A stretch of DNA of 64,000 nucleotides from Fictibacillus gelatini DSM 15865 (lineage in GTDB: Bacteria; Bacillota; Bacilli; Bacillales; Fictibacillaceae), in the NCBI RefSeq assembly GCF_000430745.1, contig NZ_KE387232.1, forward strand, positions 1 through 64,000, written 5' to 3'. The translations under genes and the position numbers were made by a program. The notes under the pieces are model-generated. The model did not search any database and was not told the DNA's origin. It saw nothing but the letters and a program-made list of their open reading frames with translations. Position 1 is the first letter of the stretch. Each line of letters begins with the position of its first letter. Shown here in pieces: positions 1 to 8,708 of the stretch.

Positions 1-289
1 TAATGACGCCGTTTGGATCAGGCTCAAAATTTTTCAACTGATTTTTGATCGATGTTAAAATGGCTTCATAATCTTTAATGAACGATTCAAAATAAAGCAA
101 AAACGAAAGGTGGCACTCCTGATAAAACGAACGGATCGCCTGCCCCGCCTTTCCCTTAAGGGAATCTTCGAGTGAAATGATCCCCTTCACCGCAGCCTTT
201 GTCTGTTTGATTTGTTCGCTCAACGATCGCAAATACTTCTCGGTGTCACTAATCGATTGGTTAAACGCTTCGACATCCAATACCTTCAT
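1..289 (-). CDS. LXG-domain toxin, N-terminal part (runs off window)
   Basis: Reading from an ATG at 289 with a GGGGTGATGTC leader, the frame stays open to the window edge and begins MKVLDVEAFNQSISDTEKYL. The opening 'K-V-L-D-V' followed by a long amphipathic helical region is typical of the LXG domain, the type VII (Esx/Yuk) export domain at the front of Bacillus polymorphic toxins such as YwqJ, YeeF and YobL. Only about 96 residues are visible, so the C-terminal toxin type and any immunity gene lie outside. The upstream small gene overlaps its leader closely (its stop at 294-296), as in the ywqH-ywqI-ywqJ arrangement. LXG assignment is moderately sure; toxin chemistry is unknown. Confidence 0.7.
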   Translation of the reverse strand, partial: MKVLDVEAFNQSISDTEKYLRSLSEQIKQTKAAVKGIISLEDSLKGKAGQAIRSFYQECHLSFLLYFESFIKDYEAILTSIKNQLKNFEPDPNGVI

Positions 290-293
290 GACA

Positions 294-572
294 TCACCCC
301 TTATCGTTGGCCGTTGAAGCTAGCTTTTCGTCCATTTCTCGCATCGATTGGACGGCCTTCTCTGTCGCTTTTTTATTTTCCAAAAGCAGTGTTTGATACG
401 CTTGAATGATTTTACGCAATGATTCATTCACGTTCTTTAGTTTTGTCATCGTATCCAAGACGTTGCTTCCTTCTTTAACAGGAGCAAAAGAGGGCTACAT
501 GGACGGGACGGCCGATTTTAAACGGGATAAAGCTTGTTCTACTTCCCCGTAGACTACTTTGATCTCACTCAT
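294..572 (-). pseudogene. DUF5344/YwqI-like small partner of LXG toxin, interrupted by in-frame TAG
   Basis: An ATG at 572 preceded by AGAGGTG opens a 92-codon frame beginning MSEIKVVYGEVEQALSRLKS, followed by a helical stretch and ending TGA at 294-296, five bases before the LXG start codon. Size, helical content and position match the WXG100-like chaperone/partner genes (DUF5344, YwqI type) that precede LXG toxins in Bacillus. Codon 26 is TAG (495-497), so normal translation would stop after 25 residues; an ATG at codon 42 could restart in frame. Everything on both sides of the TAG looks coding, so this is either a recent nonsense mutation, a sequence error or read-through. The usual third gene (YwqH-type) is not seen upstream. 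Confidence 0.65.
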
Positions 573-716
573 TGCTGGTGCACCTCTAGTTAACGTTCTT
601 TTTCTTTGATAGTTACTTTGGTTAATATTTCTATTACCCATTTTAAATCAAATTTGAAACTTTCATAGTATTATCTTTTTCTAGTACCTTCTAAATTATA
701 GAAACAACTCTGACCA

Positions 717-750
717 GAAAAAAAAGAACCTCTTTTATAGGTTCTTTTTT
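717..750. terminator. Bidirectional terminator downstream of prfB
   Basis: AAAAAAGAACC and GGTTCTTTTTT arms flank a short AT loop, giving an intrinsic terminator in either direction. It ends prfB transcription coming from the right; the LXG genes begin beyond it. Confidence 0.85.
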
Positions 751-754
751 AGCA

Positions 755-1856
755 TTATTTAATTCGCGAGCGCAAATACGCGTCGATGAACGGATCGATG
801 TCCCCGTCCATAACGCCCTGGACGTTGCCTGCTTCGGTGTTTGTCCGATGGTCTTTGACGAGGCTATACGGGTGGAAGACGTAGGAGCGTATTTGGCTTC
901 CCCAGCCGATTTCTTTTTGTTCGCCACGAATTTCCGCCAGTTCTGCCTGTTGTTCCTCGATTTTGCGCTGCAGCAATTTTGCTTTCAACATTTTCATTGC
1001 CCGTTCGCGGTTTTGGATTTGTGAGCGCTCCGTCTGGCAGGAGACAACGATATTCGTTGGAATATGGGTAATACGCACCGCGGAGTCCGTTGTATTGACG
1101 TGCTGTCCGCCGGCACCGCTCGATCGGTACGTATCGATTTTCAAATCTTCAGTCCGGACTTCGACTTCGACATCATCATTGATTTCAGGCATAACATCAC
1201 ATGATACGAATGAAGTGTGGCGCCGGCCTGATGAATCAAACGGCGAAATCCGAACGAGGCGGTGTACGCCTTTTTCAGCTTTTAAATATCCGTAAGCGTT
1301 ATGTCCTTTAATGCTCAATGTGACGCTTTTCACGCCTGCTTCATCCCCGGGCAAGTAATCAAGCGTTTCAACTTTAAATCCTTTTCGCTCCGCATACCGG
1401 GTATACATGCGCAGAAGCATCGATGCCCAATCCTGGGATTCCGTTCCGCCCGCACCGGGATGCAGTTCAAGGATTGCATTGTTTTTATCATACGGTTCAT
1501 TCAACAAAAGGGTCAGTTCAAATCGGTTTAATTCTTCTGATAATGCTTTTAAATCACGAACCAGTTCTTTTTGAAGATCTGCATCGTTTTCTTCTTTTAC
1601 AAGCTCGTAAGCGACGTCCAAGTCCTCGTAGGAGGAATTGAGCTCCTCAAATTGATTGACCTGGTCTTTTAAAGCGTTCGCTTCGCTTATGACCGTTTGC
1701 GCTTTGTTTTGGTCATCCCAAAAATCGGCCGCGCTCATTTGCTCTTCTAACGCGGCAATTCTTGCTTTTTTCGTATCGAGGTCAAAGAGACCCCCTGAAA
1801 TCCGCTAATCGTTTAGCCATACTTGAAAGTTCTTGTTTAATTTCCACTAAATCCAT
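755..1856 (-). CDS. prfB: Peptide chain release factor 2, with programmed +1 frameshift
   Basis: RF2 recognises UGA and UAA and triggers peptidyl-tRNA hydrolysis on the ribosome. Translation starts at ATG 1856 (leader AGAGGTGC) as [20 protein letters not shown] and reaches an in-frame TGA at codon 25 (1784-1782). The sequence AGGGGGTCTCTTTGAC there is the classic RF2 frameshift cassette: internal Shine-Dalgarno, slippery CTT and UGA stop. After a +1 shift the frame continues to 755, giving 366 residues, the usual RF2 length. The GGQ catalytic motif (GAGGQHVN) is present, and the SPF anticodon-like motif fits at RISPFDSSG. It sits directly downstream of secA, as in B. subtilis. Regulation is by RF2 level through frameshift efficiency. 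Confidence 0.97.
1780..1797 (-). promoter_or_regulatory. RF2 autoregulatory +1 frameshift site
   Basis: On the minus strand CAGGGGGTCTCTTTGACC contains an SD-like AGGGGG three bases before CTT-TGA-C. This is the conserved RF2 feedback element: when RF2 is scarce, ribosomes pause at UGA and slip forward one base. Confidence 0.95.
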
Positions 1857-1897
1857 TATTTAGCACCTCTATCTTGTTTTCTCGCTTGTTGCATATG

Positions 1898-1924
1898 GAA
1901 AGAGAGCCTGCTCGACTCTCTTCC
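1898..1924 (-). other. Hairpin in secA-prfB spacer
   Basis: AAGAGAG and CTCTCTT arms flank a nine-base loop in the 76-base spacer between the secA stop and prfB start. A short T-stretch follows, so it could be a weak attenuator or an RNA processing/stability element between the two cistrons. Function is inferred only from the structure. Confidence 0.45.
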
Positions 1925-1932
1925 CATGTGTT

Positions 1933-4443
1933 TTAATTTGCTCCATGGCACTGTTTGTATTTCTTGCCGCTTCCGCAAGGGCATAAGGCGTTTCTTCCGA
2001 TGTCTTGCTTCTTGCGGATCGGCTTCTTTTTCGTCTCTTTCTTATCGCTCGGAACGACCGCTTTTCCTTCAGCAACTTGCTGGCGTTCCATATTTTGTTC
2101 TACTTGTGCTTTCATGATGTAAGTTACGACTTCTTCCTCAATCGCCGCAATCATCGCTTCAAACATTTCGAAGCCTTCAAATTGATATTCACGAAGCGGA
2201 TCGTTTTGGCCGTAAGCGCGAAGGTGGATTCCTTCTCGAAGCTGATCCATCTGGTCGATATGATCCATCCACTTGCTGTCGACCGCACGGAGAATAACGG
2301 CTTTTTCAAACTCCCGCATATGTTCTGGATCGATTAAAGCTTTCTTTGCTTCGAAATCGTCCCTCGCTTTTTGTTTCAGAAGCTCGATTATTTCTTCGCG
2401 GTCAAGGCCTGCAAGGTCTTTCTCCGTGATGTCATTTTCATTTAAGAACGTAGCCGTTGCATAGTCGACGATGTTCTTTAGTTCCCACTCTTCCTGAACA
2501 GCTTCTTCAGGAGTATGAATGGTCACGATTCGCTCAATGACTGAATCAAGCATTTGCAGCACAATTTCGTTCAAGTTGTCAGCATCCAGCACTTCCTGGC
2601 GCTGTTTATAAATGATCTCGCGCTGTTGGCGCATGACGTCATCGTATTGAAGAAGCTGCTTCCGGGCATCAAAGTTTGATCCTTCGACCCGTTTTTGCGC
2701 AGATTCAACCGCTTTTGTCACAAGCTTGCTTTCGATCGGCGTATCCTCATCCATTCCGAGCTTTTCCATCATGTTCATCATGTTTTCAGAACCGAAACGG
2801 CGCATTAATTCGTCTTCCATTGAAATATAAAATTGGGAAGAACCTGGATCGCCCTGACGTCCGGAACGTCCGCGCAGCTGATTATCGATCCGGCGTGATT
2901 CGTGGCGCTCCGTACCTAATATATGCAAACCGCCAAGTTCGCGCACCCCTTCGCCAAGCTTAATGTCCGTACCGCGGCCGGCCATGTTCGTTGCGATCGT
3001 GACCATTCCTTTTTGTCCGGCGTTCTCAATAATTTCGGCCTCGCGCGCATGGTTTTTCGCATTTAACACGTTATGCGGAATGCCTTTTTTCTTCAGCAGT
3101 TGGCTTAAATATTCAGATGTTTCAACCGAAATCGTGCCGACAAGGATAGGTTGTCCTGTCGCATGCCGTTCAACGATTTCTTTTACAATCGCCCTGAACT
3201 TGCCTTCCATTGATTTATATACAATATCCGGTGCATCTTTACGGGCAATCGGCTTGTTCGTCGGAATCGAAACGACTTCCATGTTGTAAATATTGCGGAA
3301 TTCTTCTTCTTCCGTCTTCGCCGTACCGGTCATCCCGGCTAGCTTTTTATACATCCGGAAATAGTTTTGGAACGTAATGGTTGCCAGCGTCATGCTCTCG
3401 CGCTGGATCTCGAGCCCTTCTTTCGCTTCAATCGCCTGGTGAAGGCCGTCGCTGTAGCGCCGTCCTGCCATTAGGCGACCTGTAAATTGGTCAACGATGA
3501 CCACTTCTCCATCCTGAACGACATAATCCACATCGCGAATCATGATGACATTCGCTTTTAACGCCTGGTTAATATGGTGATTTAACGTAACGTGCGCATA
3601 ATCGTAAAGGTTATCGATCGAGAAAAATTTCTCCGCTTTCGACATTCCTTCTTCCGTCAGCTGCACATTTTTTGTTTTTTCATCAATCGTATAATCCGTT
3701 TCCTTATTTAATGTACGGACAAATACGTTCGCCATCGTATAAAGCTCTGTCGATTTTTGGGCGGAACCTGAAATAATTAATGGTGTGCGCGCTTCGTCAA
3801 TTAAAATAGAGTCGACTTCATCGACAATTGCATAATTTAAAGGGCGCTGTACCATTTGTTCTTTATAGACGACCATGTTATCCCGGAGGTAGTCGAATCC
3901 TAATTCATTGTTTGTCGCATACGTAATGTCTGCATTATACGCTTCTTGCTTTTCCTCGCTGGACATATCGGAAATATTAAGTCCTACGGATAAGCCGAGG
4001 AAATTGAAAAGCGGTCCCATAATTTCCGAGTCACGACGCGCCAAATATTCGTTGACAGTTACGAGGTGTGCGCCTTTTCCTTCAAGGGCATTTAAATAAA
4101 GCGGCATGGTCGCAACCAATGTTTTACCTTCACCGGTTTTCATCTCTGCGATGTTTCCTTCGTGAAGAGCAACCGCCCCCATAATTTGAACAGGATACGG
4201 ACGCATATTTAAGACGCGGGTTGATGCTTCACGCACCACCGCAAACGCTTCAGGCAAAATATCATCTAACGATTCACCTTTACCAATCCGTTCTTTAAAT
4301 TCATCGGTTTTATTGCGAAGGTCTTCGTCAGATGCATTTTTAAATTGATCGCCAAGCGCTTCCACTTGATCCGCGATTTTTTGATATCTATTCAAATTTC
4401 GGTCATTCGAATTCGGAAATATTTTTTTTAGCAAACCTATCAT
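1933..4443 (-). CDS. secA: Preprotein translocase ATPase SecA
   Basis: SecA drives unfolded preproteins through the SecYEG channel by ATP hydrolysis. The 836-residue protein matches Bacillus SecA in length. Walker A (MKTGEGKT, about residues 100-107) and the [11 protein letters not shown] Walker B region (about 208-218) form nucleotide-binding domain 1. The preprotein cross-linking region follows, then the second ATPase domain with the [13 protein letters not shown] and [10 protein letters not shown] helicase motifs. The C-terminal tail ends in the zinc-binding [14 protein letters not shown] motif that binds SecB-like partners or phospholipid. It lies between hpf and prfB, the standard Bacillus order. 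Nothing is unusual. Confidence 0.99.
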   Translation of the reverse strand: MIGLLKKIFPNSNDRNLNRYQKIADQVEALGDQFKNASDEDLRNKTDEFKERIGKGESLDDILPEAFAVVREASTRVLNMRPYPVQIMGAVALHEGNIAEMKTGEGKTLVATMPLYLNALEGKGAHLVTVNEYLARRDSEIMGPLFNFLGLSVGLNISDMSSEEKQEAYNADITYATNNELGFDYLRDNMVVYKEQMVQRPLNYAIVDEVDSILIDEARTPLIISGSAQKSTELYTMANVFVRTLNKETDYTIDEKTKNVQLTEEGMSKAEKFFSIDNLYDYAHVTLNHHINQALKANVIMIRDVDYVVQDGEVVIVDQFTGRLMAGRRYSDGLHQAIEAKEGLEIQRESMTLATITFQNYFRMYKKLAGMTGTAKTEEEEFRNIYNMEVVSIPTNKPIARKDAPDIVYKSMEGKFRAIVKEIVERHATGQPILVGTISVETSEYLSQLLKKKGIPHNVLNAKNHAREAEIIENAGQKGMVTIATNMAGRGTDIKLGEGVRELGGLHILGTERHESRRIDNQLRGRSGRQGDPGSSQFYISMEDELMRRFGSENMMNMMEKLGMDEDTPIESKLVTKAVESAQKRVEGSNFDARKQLLQYDDVMRQQREIIYKQRQEVLDADNLNEIVLQMLDSVIERIVTIHTPEEAVQEEWELKNIVDYATATFLNENDITEKDLAGLDREEIIELLKQKARDDFEAKKALIDPEHMREFEKAVILRAVDSKWMDHIDQMDQLREGIHLRAYGQNDPLREYQFEGFEMFEAMIAAIEEEVVTYIMKAQVEQNMERQQVAEGKAVVPSDKKETKKKPIRKKQDIGRNALCPCGSGKKYKQCHGAN

Positions 4444-4594
4444 CTACAAACGCTCCTCTGTTAAGGAAATAATGGAATAAAATCATATTATTATTATTTT
4501 ACCAGACATTACAACCCTACACCAAATGTTTATGTTTTGGCTGCCAGGTCATTTATCATAGCCTATCGTATCATATTGTACACATCCGCACAGC

Positions 4595-4624
4595 AAAAAG
4601 CACACAGCCGATATGGCTGTGCGC
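4595..4624 (-). terminator. Terminator of hpf
   Basis: CACAGCC-GATAT-GGCTGTG stem followed on the minus strand by GCTTTTTGC. It lies just after the hpf stop and separates it from secA. Confidence 0.85.
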
Positions 4625-4641
4625 TTATGATGCTATTTCAC

Positions 4642-5196
4642 TTACTCTGGAGCAATTAAGCCGTATTTCCCGTCTCTTCGACGATAAACGACATTGGTTT
4701 TGTTTGTTTCGGCATGATTATAAACAAAGAAGTCATGCCCTAGCATATCCATTTGTAAAATCGCTTCTTCTGTATCCATCGGTTTTAAATCAAACCGTTT
4801 TTCACGTACAATCTCTAGCTCATCTTCTTCATCCAGAACGGCTGTTGATGTTGTCTCATTGCCGTTCGTAAACAGAAATTTGGAGTTATCTTGTTGTTGC
4901 CGGAATTTCCGGTTTACTTTCGTTTTATGTTTGCGAATTTGACGTTCCAATTTCTCAACGACAAGATCAATTGCAGCATACATATCCGCATGGCTTTCCT
5001 CTGCGCGAAGAAGCAGTCCCGTCATTGGAATCGTAACCTCAATAGATTGTTCATTATTGTAAACTTTAAGGTTCACATGAACATCTGAATTCGGAGTTTC
5101 GTTAAAGTAGCGTTGAAGTTTGGCAACCTTCTTTTCTACATATTCCTTAAGAGCTTGAGTCACCTCGATGTTTTCTCCACGAATGTTAAATTTCAT
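4642..5196 (-). CDS. hpf: Long-form ribosome hibernation promoting factor
   Basis: HPF dimerises 70S ribosomes into inactive 100S particles under stress or in stationary phase. The 184-residue length and two-part layout identify the long form: an N-terminal S30AE domain (MKFNIRGENIEVTQALKEYV onward, about 1-110) that sits in the mRNA/tRNA channel, a linker, and a C-terminal dimerisation domain (KRFDLKPMDTEEAILQMDML, about 130-184). The start has a strong AAAGGAGGAGTT leader. A perfect SigB-type promoter lies about 40 bases upstream, consistent with the stress induction known for B. subtilis yvyD. Confidence 0.97.
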   Translation of the reverse strand: MKFNIRGENIEVTQALKEYVEKKVAKLQRYFNETPNSDVHVNLKVYNNEQSIEVTIPMTGLLLRAEESHADMYAAIDLVVEKLERQIRKHKTKVNRKFRQQQDNSKFLFTNGNETTSTAVLDEEDELEIVREKRFDLKPMDTEEAILQMDMLGHDFFVYNHAETNKTNVVYRRRDGKYGLIAPE

Positions 5197-5235
5197 AACT
5201 TAACTCCTCCTTTCGTGATGTATATATATTTCGAT

Positions 5236-5260
5236 ATACCCTTTCTCAATTCCTTTAAAC
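5236..5260 (-). promoter_or_regulatory. SigB-type promoter of hpf
   Basis: On the minus strand GTTTAA and GGGTAT are separated by exactly 13 bases, matching the general-stress SigB consensus (GTTTAA-N12-14-GGGTAT). It lies directly upstream of hpf, whose B. subtilis homologue is a known SigB/SigH target. Confidence 0.85.
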
Positions 5261-5342
5261 CGCGGAAAATATTTTGACAAAAATTTTACATACTCGACAT
5301 AAACTTTTCAGAACTTTAATAATTACCTGTATTTATGGTTTT

Positions 5343-5385
5343 AAAAAATAAAAACCCCGTTTGCTTATAAAAAACAAACGGGGGA
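5343..5385 (-). terminator. Terminator of the cold-shock gene
   Basis: CCCCGTTTG and CAAACGGGG arms with a T-rich tail on the minus strand, directly after the cold-shock gene stop. Confidence 0.9.
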
Positions 5386-5407
5386 GTCATTTTCTATTGG
5401 GTGATTT

Positions 5408-5605
5408 TTAAAGTTTCGTCACATTAGCCGCTTGTGGTCCGCGTGCTCCTTCAACAATTTCAAATTCCACTTCTTGACCTTCATCTAAGCTTTTGAAACC
5501 TTCTACATTGATCGCTGAGAAGTGAACGAAAACATCGTCTCCATCTTCGCGCTCAATGAATCCATACCCTTTTTCTGCATTAAACCATTTTACTTTTCCT
5601 AACAT
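5408..5605 (-). CDS. Cold-shock protein (CspA/CspC family)
   Basis: A 65-residue single cold-shock domain protein: [20 protein letters not shown] carries RNP1 (KGYGFIE) and DVFVHFSAI carries RNP2, the aromatic nucleic-acid-binding surface. Such proteins bind single-stranded RNA/DNA and act as RNA chaperones. The methionine at 5605 is preferred over one 13 codons earlier because all family members begin MxxGxVKWFN; an AAGGGATTG leader precedes it. Which paralogue (cspB, cspC or cspD) cannot be fixed from sequence alone. Confidence 0.95.
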   Translation of the reverse strand: MLGKVKWFNAEKGYGFIEREDGDDVFVHFSAINVEGFKSLDEGQEVEFEIVEGARGPQAANVTKL

Positions 5606-5860
5606 GCATTTCAATCCCTTCATCATTACAATCTGTATAGCCATCAGTACGTGTGTATAGATGCCCTATACAAACATAGTATTACACAATTCCAAAAATG
5701 TTGTCAAACCCTTTCGTAATGCGAATTTTAAGAAGTTTTGTCGAATTTTCTTCAATTATTTTTATGTATATATATTCATTTTTATGCAATATATTGACAC
5801 TTCTAATTTTCTAAGGACAACCATATATTTTTACAGACAACCTGTTTGGAGGTGGAAACA

Positions 5861-6133
5861 TTGTTCCTTGTGTTTGAAAAAGTGGTTTTATGGATGGCGG
5901 CGATTCGAATTTTTTCCGGATTGTGCGAAATCACTGCGGCTTTGTTTATGCTCAGATTTAATACTGTGGAAAAAGCGCTCGTCGTCAATTCGCTTCTCGC
6001 TTTTGTTGGTCCGCTCGTTCTTTTAACAACGATGTCCATCGGATTGGTTGGCATTTCTTACAAAGTTTCGTTCGCAAAATTGATATGGTTGCTTATTGGT
6101 GTTGGTTGCATCCTCTTTAGCTTAAAAAAATAA
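5861..6133 (+). CDS. YqhV-like membrane protein (DUF2619)
   Basis: A 90-residue protein made of three hydrophobic helices. The pattern RIFSGLCEITAALFMLRFNTVEKALVVNSLLAFVGPLVLL matches B. subtilis YqhV and the DUF2619 family. A TTG start at 5861 is chosen because GGAGGTG sits six bases upstream; an earlier TTG at 5846 has no such site. The gene stands alone on the plus strand between two minus-strand units, with a strong terminator after it. YqhV in B. subtilis is next to the spoIIIA operon; here that context is missing. Function unknown. Confidence 0.8.
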   Translation: MFLVFEKVVLWMAAIRIFSGLCEITAALFMLRFNTVEKALVVNSLLAFVGPLVLLTTMSIGLVGISYKVSFAKLIWLLIGVGCILFSLKK

Positions 6134-6135
6134 AA

Positions 6136-6170
6136 GTGACAATCTTCCCTTTTTAAAAGGCGATTGTCAC
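6136..6170. terminator. Bidirectional terminator between YqhV-like and M50 genes
   Basis: GTGACAATC and GATTGTCAC arms with A/T-rich flanks. It serves the converging genes at 5861-6133 and 6176-7375. Confidence 0.85.
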
Positions 6171-6175
6171 AAGAT

Positions 6176-7375
6176 TTAACCGATCAAATGGGACTTCATG
6201 ATCGTATTACCGTACACGACGAAGTAAGATAATGAACCGGCTAATAGGAGATAAAGCACCAGGACGGTTACTTTTGTTTTCATCGAAGCGACATAATAAT
6301 TTTTCATTTTTTCTATCTCATTTTGTACGTTTTCTTTTTCATTCAAGAGACTTTCTTCATAGCTTGAAATGAGCTCGTTAATAAATTGCTCCGGCGCTTT
6401 TTCCTGTTGCCCTTCCTCTACCGTCGAATGTTCTTCTTTTAATGCTTCTTCTTTGCAAGGCACGAGGAGGAGCCGTTCACGTTTTTCCAGCAATGAGATT
6501 TTCGTCAAGATTGCATCCTTTTTTAATTTCTTTTTATCGTGAAAAAACGGCAACATCCATCCGTCCGGCAAGTTTCGGATCAGACGGTCCTTGCTTACTC
6601 TGTTTTCATCCATCATATGATCTACGATATAAGCAAAGTTAGGCATGTCTTGATAGTGCTTTAATTCATTTCCTAACTTGCGGGCCTCTTCTTGTTCATT
6701 TACCAAAAGTTCTTCCGTTTGCTTTCCTTCCTTCACGGTATAATCCCGCCTTGCATTTCTCCACCAGTTTCCAAGTCCGAAAAGGAAAATTAAAAAGATA
6801 ATTGGATCAGGTGACAAAATTAAGATCGGAATGATGCAAATTAACCCGATGAGCCAAATTTTCGGCGACAACACGCCAACGATCCTTCCTCCATCCAGTG
6901 GTGAGACTGGAAACAGGTTAAACAAATTGATGGTGGCTCCAAGCGAAATCATTAATCCCCATAACGGATATCCCGTCTTTTCGTATAACACGACGGCAGG
7001 TAAAATGGATAGAAGGCCAAATAAAGGTCCGGCATAGGCAATATAGGCTTCATCTTTCGCGTTATCCGGCATCTTCTTCATTCCGACCGCCGCTCCTAAA
7101 AATGGAATGAATATCGCTGGAGAAGTCGGCAATTTTTTTTGCTTAGCCGCCAGTAAATGCCCCATTTCATGGACAAAAAGCAGGTATACGAGCGCCACGC
7201 CAAATTTCCAGCCATAAATGATCGCATACGCACCGAAAGAAATAAACATCGAAATTAAGGTGGCGAACTTCCCAACTTTTAAAAGGGCAAAAACGAATTT
7301 TAATTTAGATAAAAGAAACAAACCGACGGCACTTAACCCCGCCCAAATTTTCGATTGATTTTTCTTCTTTGACAT
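6176..7375 (-). CDS. Site-2-protease-like membrane metallopeptidase (M50)
   Basis: A 399-residue polytopic membrane protein with the zinc-protease motif HEMGH in the membrane (about residue 69) and a second metal-ligand segment SPLDGGRIVG about 90 residues later. Both are hallmarks of intramembrane site-2 proteases. Hydrophobic helices cluster in the first 200 residues. A charged cytoplasmic segment of about 150 residues rich in E and K follows, and then one final membrane helix. The start at 7375 (MSKKKNQ) has GGAGG five bases upstream; an ATG eight codons earlier does not. The substrate is unknown and no anti-sigma factor lies beside it. Confidence 0.85.
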   Translation of the reverse strand: MSKKKNQSKIWAGLSAVGLFLLSKLKFVFALLKVGKFATLISMFISFGAYAIIYGWKFGVALVYLLFVHEMGHLLAAKQKKLPTSPAIFIPFLGAAVGMKKMPDNAKDEAYIAYAGPLFGLLSILPAVVLYEKTGYPLWGLMISLGATINLFNLFPVSPLDGGRIVGVLSPKIWLIGLICIIPILILSPDPIIFLIFLFGLGNWWRNARRDYTVKEGKQTEELLVNEQEEARKLGNELKHYQDMPNFAYIVDHMMDENRVSKDRLIRNLPDGWMLPFFHDKKKLKKDAILTKISLLEKRERLLLVPCKEEALKEEHSTVEEGQQEKAPEQFINELISSYEESLLNEKENVQNEIEKMKNYYVASMKTKVTVLVLYLLLAGSLSYFVVYGNTIMKSHLIG

Positions 7376-7448
7376 ATAATCCTCCAACAAATGCAGCATC
7401 TAAAGATGATTATACTGTAACTACGAATAAAAAGGAGAAAAGTTACAT

Positions 7449-7481
7449 AAAAAACGGCCGCCTTTTTCCAGGCGACCGCTT
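7449..7481 (-). terminator. Terminator of the first universal stress gene
   Basis: GCGGTCGCCT-GGAAAA-AGGCGGCCG stem followed by TTTTTT on the minus strand. Confidence 0.85.
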
Positions 7482-7483
7482 TC

Positions 7484-7915
7484 TTATTTTACGATTAGTA
7501 CCGGGCATGAGGCGTGGTGAACTACTTTATGGCTGACACTGCCGAGAATGAATTTCCCAAATGTACCTAATCCTCGATTTCCGATGACGATCATATCATA
7601 CCTATTTTCTTCGGCATATTGGCAAATTTCCTGCGCTGCATAACCTTGAAGATGAACGGTATCAACTTCGATACCACTATTTTCAAACTGATTTGAAGCA
7701 GTACGTAACATCTGATCTCCTTCCCGCACAATGGATTCATCGATATTGGCTCGAACTGCTGCGATACCAATTCCGGCATAATGGTATTCGATCACTGAAA
7801 CATGTAATAGGGTAATGAGATAGTCCTTTTCTCTTCCTTTGCAAAGATCTATAGCGGTTTGCAAGGCGCGTTCTGAAGCTTCGGAACCGTCAATGGGAAC
7901 TAATAGTTTCCTCAT
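7484..7915 (-). CDS. Universal stress protein (UspA family), copy 1
   Basis: 143 residues with the UspA fold. MRKLLVPIDGSEASERALQT forms the first strand and helix, and the C-terminal GNRGLGTFGKFILGSVSHKVVHHASCPVLIVK carries the ATP-binding pattern G-2x-G-9x-G-S. Such proteins bind ATP and accumulate under starvation or stress. The start at 7915 has a GGAGGGG leader; the frame extends upstream only through the 21-bp repeat array and is not real there. A closely similar gene lies at 8212-8640, so this looks like a tandem duplication with the repeat array between the copies. Confidence 0.92.
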   Translation of the reverse strand: MRKLLVPIDGSEASERALQTAIDLCKGREKDYLITLLHVSVIEYHYAGIGIAAVRANIDESIVREGDQMLRTASNQFENSGIEVDTVHLQGYAAQEICQYAEENRYDMIVIGNRGLGTFGKFILGSVSHKVVHHASCPVLIVK

Positions 7916-7979
7916 TGTTCTTCCCCTCCATTTAGTTGGATTAATTAACTTTACCCTTTTTCCTACTCGTTTAACCCTC

Positions 7980-8166
7980 GATAATTGGCGGACAGTGTCC
8001 CTGATTTGACCGATAGTGCACTTGATTTGGCCGATAACGCCTCTGTTTTGACCGATTGGGCATCTGATTTGGCCGATAACGCTTCTGTTTTGACCGATTG
8101 GGTACCTGATTTGGCAGATAGCGCCTCTGTTTTGACCGATTCGGCATCTGATTTGGCTGATTGCGC
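7980..8166. repeat. 21-bp degenerate tandem repeat array A
   Basis: About nine consecutive 21-bp units, for example GATTTGGCCGATAACGCCTCT alternating with GTTTTGACCGATTGGGCATCT, so a 42-bp higher-order repeat is also visible. The conserved core is TTTGrCCGAT followed by about ten variable bases. Because 21 is a multiple of three, several frames stay open on both strands and encode seven-residue repeats, which are not genes. It separates the two universal stress genes. Confidence 0.9.
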
Positions 8167-8214
8167 AAAAAAAAGTGATGACCACGCTTTATAATGCGTA
8201 GCCATCACTTTTTA
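8167..8214 (-). terminator. Terminator of second universal stress gene
   Basis: AAAGTGATG and CATCACTTT arms around an inner GCGTxG hairpin, followed by a T-run on the minus strand. It overlaps the gene's stop codon and abuts repeat array A. Confidence 0.9.
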
Positions 8215-8640
8215 TTTAACGATTAAAACCGGGCACTTCGCATGATGGAGAACTTTGTGGCTGACGCTGCCAAGAATCAATTCACCAAATGCCCCTCGGC
8301 CGCGATTGCCGATAACGATCATATCGTAGCCATTTTCGTTCGCGTATTCGCATATTTCTTTTGCGGCATAACCCTTAAGCAAGACGTAATCTACATGAAT
8401 GCCGGCATTTTTTAATTTATTAAGCGACTCCTGCAATAGCTCTTCGCCTTCTTTGCTGACCGTTTCGTCAAGATTAATATTCACGCTGGCAACCGCCATT
8501 CCTGGATAATACTCGACAGAAGCAACATGTAAAAGGGTAATGTGCGTTTCACCCTCTCGTTTTTGACAAAGAGAAACTGCTGTCTGCATTGCTCGTTCCG
8601 CTACTTCCGATCCATCGATAGGGACTAAAAGTTTATACAT
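8212..8640 (-). CDS. Universal stress protein (UspA family), copy 2
   Basis: 142 residues, collinear with and closely similar to the copy at 7484-7915: MYKLLVPIDGSEVAERAMQT at the front and GNRGRGAFGELILGSVSHKV at the ATP-binding end. Both copies keep the VPIDGSE strand and the G-2x-G-9x-G-S nucleotide motif, so both should bind ATP. Each copy has its own terminator, suggesting separate transcripts after duplication. The specific stress is not evident from sequence. Confidence 0.92.
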   Translation of the reverse strand: MYKLLVPIDGSEVAERAMQTAVSLCQKREGETHITLLHVASVEYYPGMAVASVNINLDETVSKEGEELLQESLNKLKNAGIHVDYVLLKGYAAKEICEYANENGYDMIVIGNRGRGAFGELILGSVSHKVLHHAKCPVLIVK

Positions 8641-8708
8641 TATTCATGCCTCCTGTTTTCGGATTTACTCTTCTATACCCTGAATCCGCTTAAACAAATC
8701 ATTTATGC

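Noticed and set aside
7963-8208. Open frames on both strands with seven-residue repeats (RSKQ-, LADNA-type)
   Set aside because: Produced by a 21-bp DNA period that keeps all frames open; no ribosome site and no domain. The same applies to frames at 31951-32159 and the 50-codon extension before 60496.
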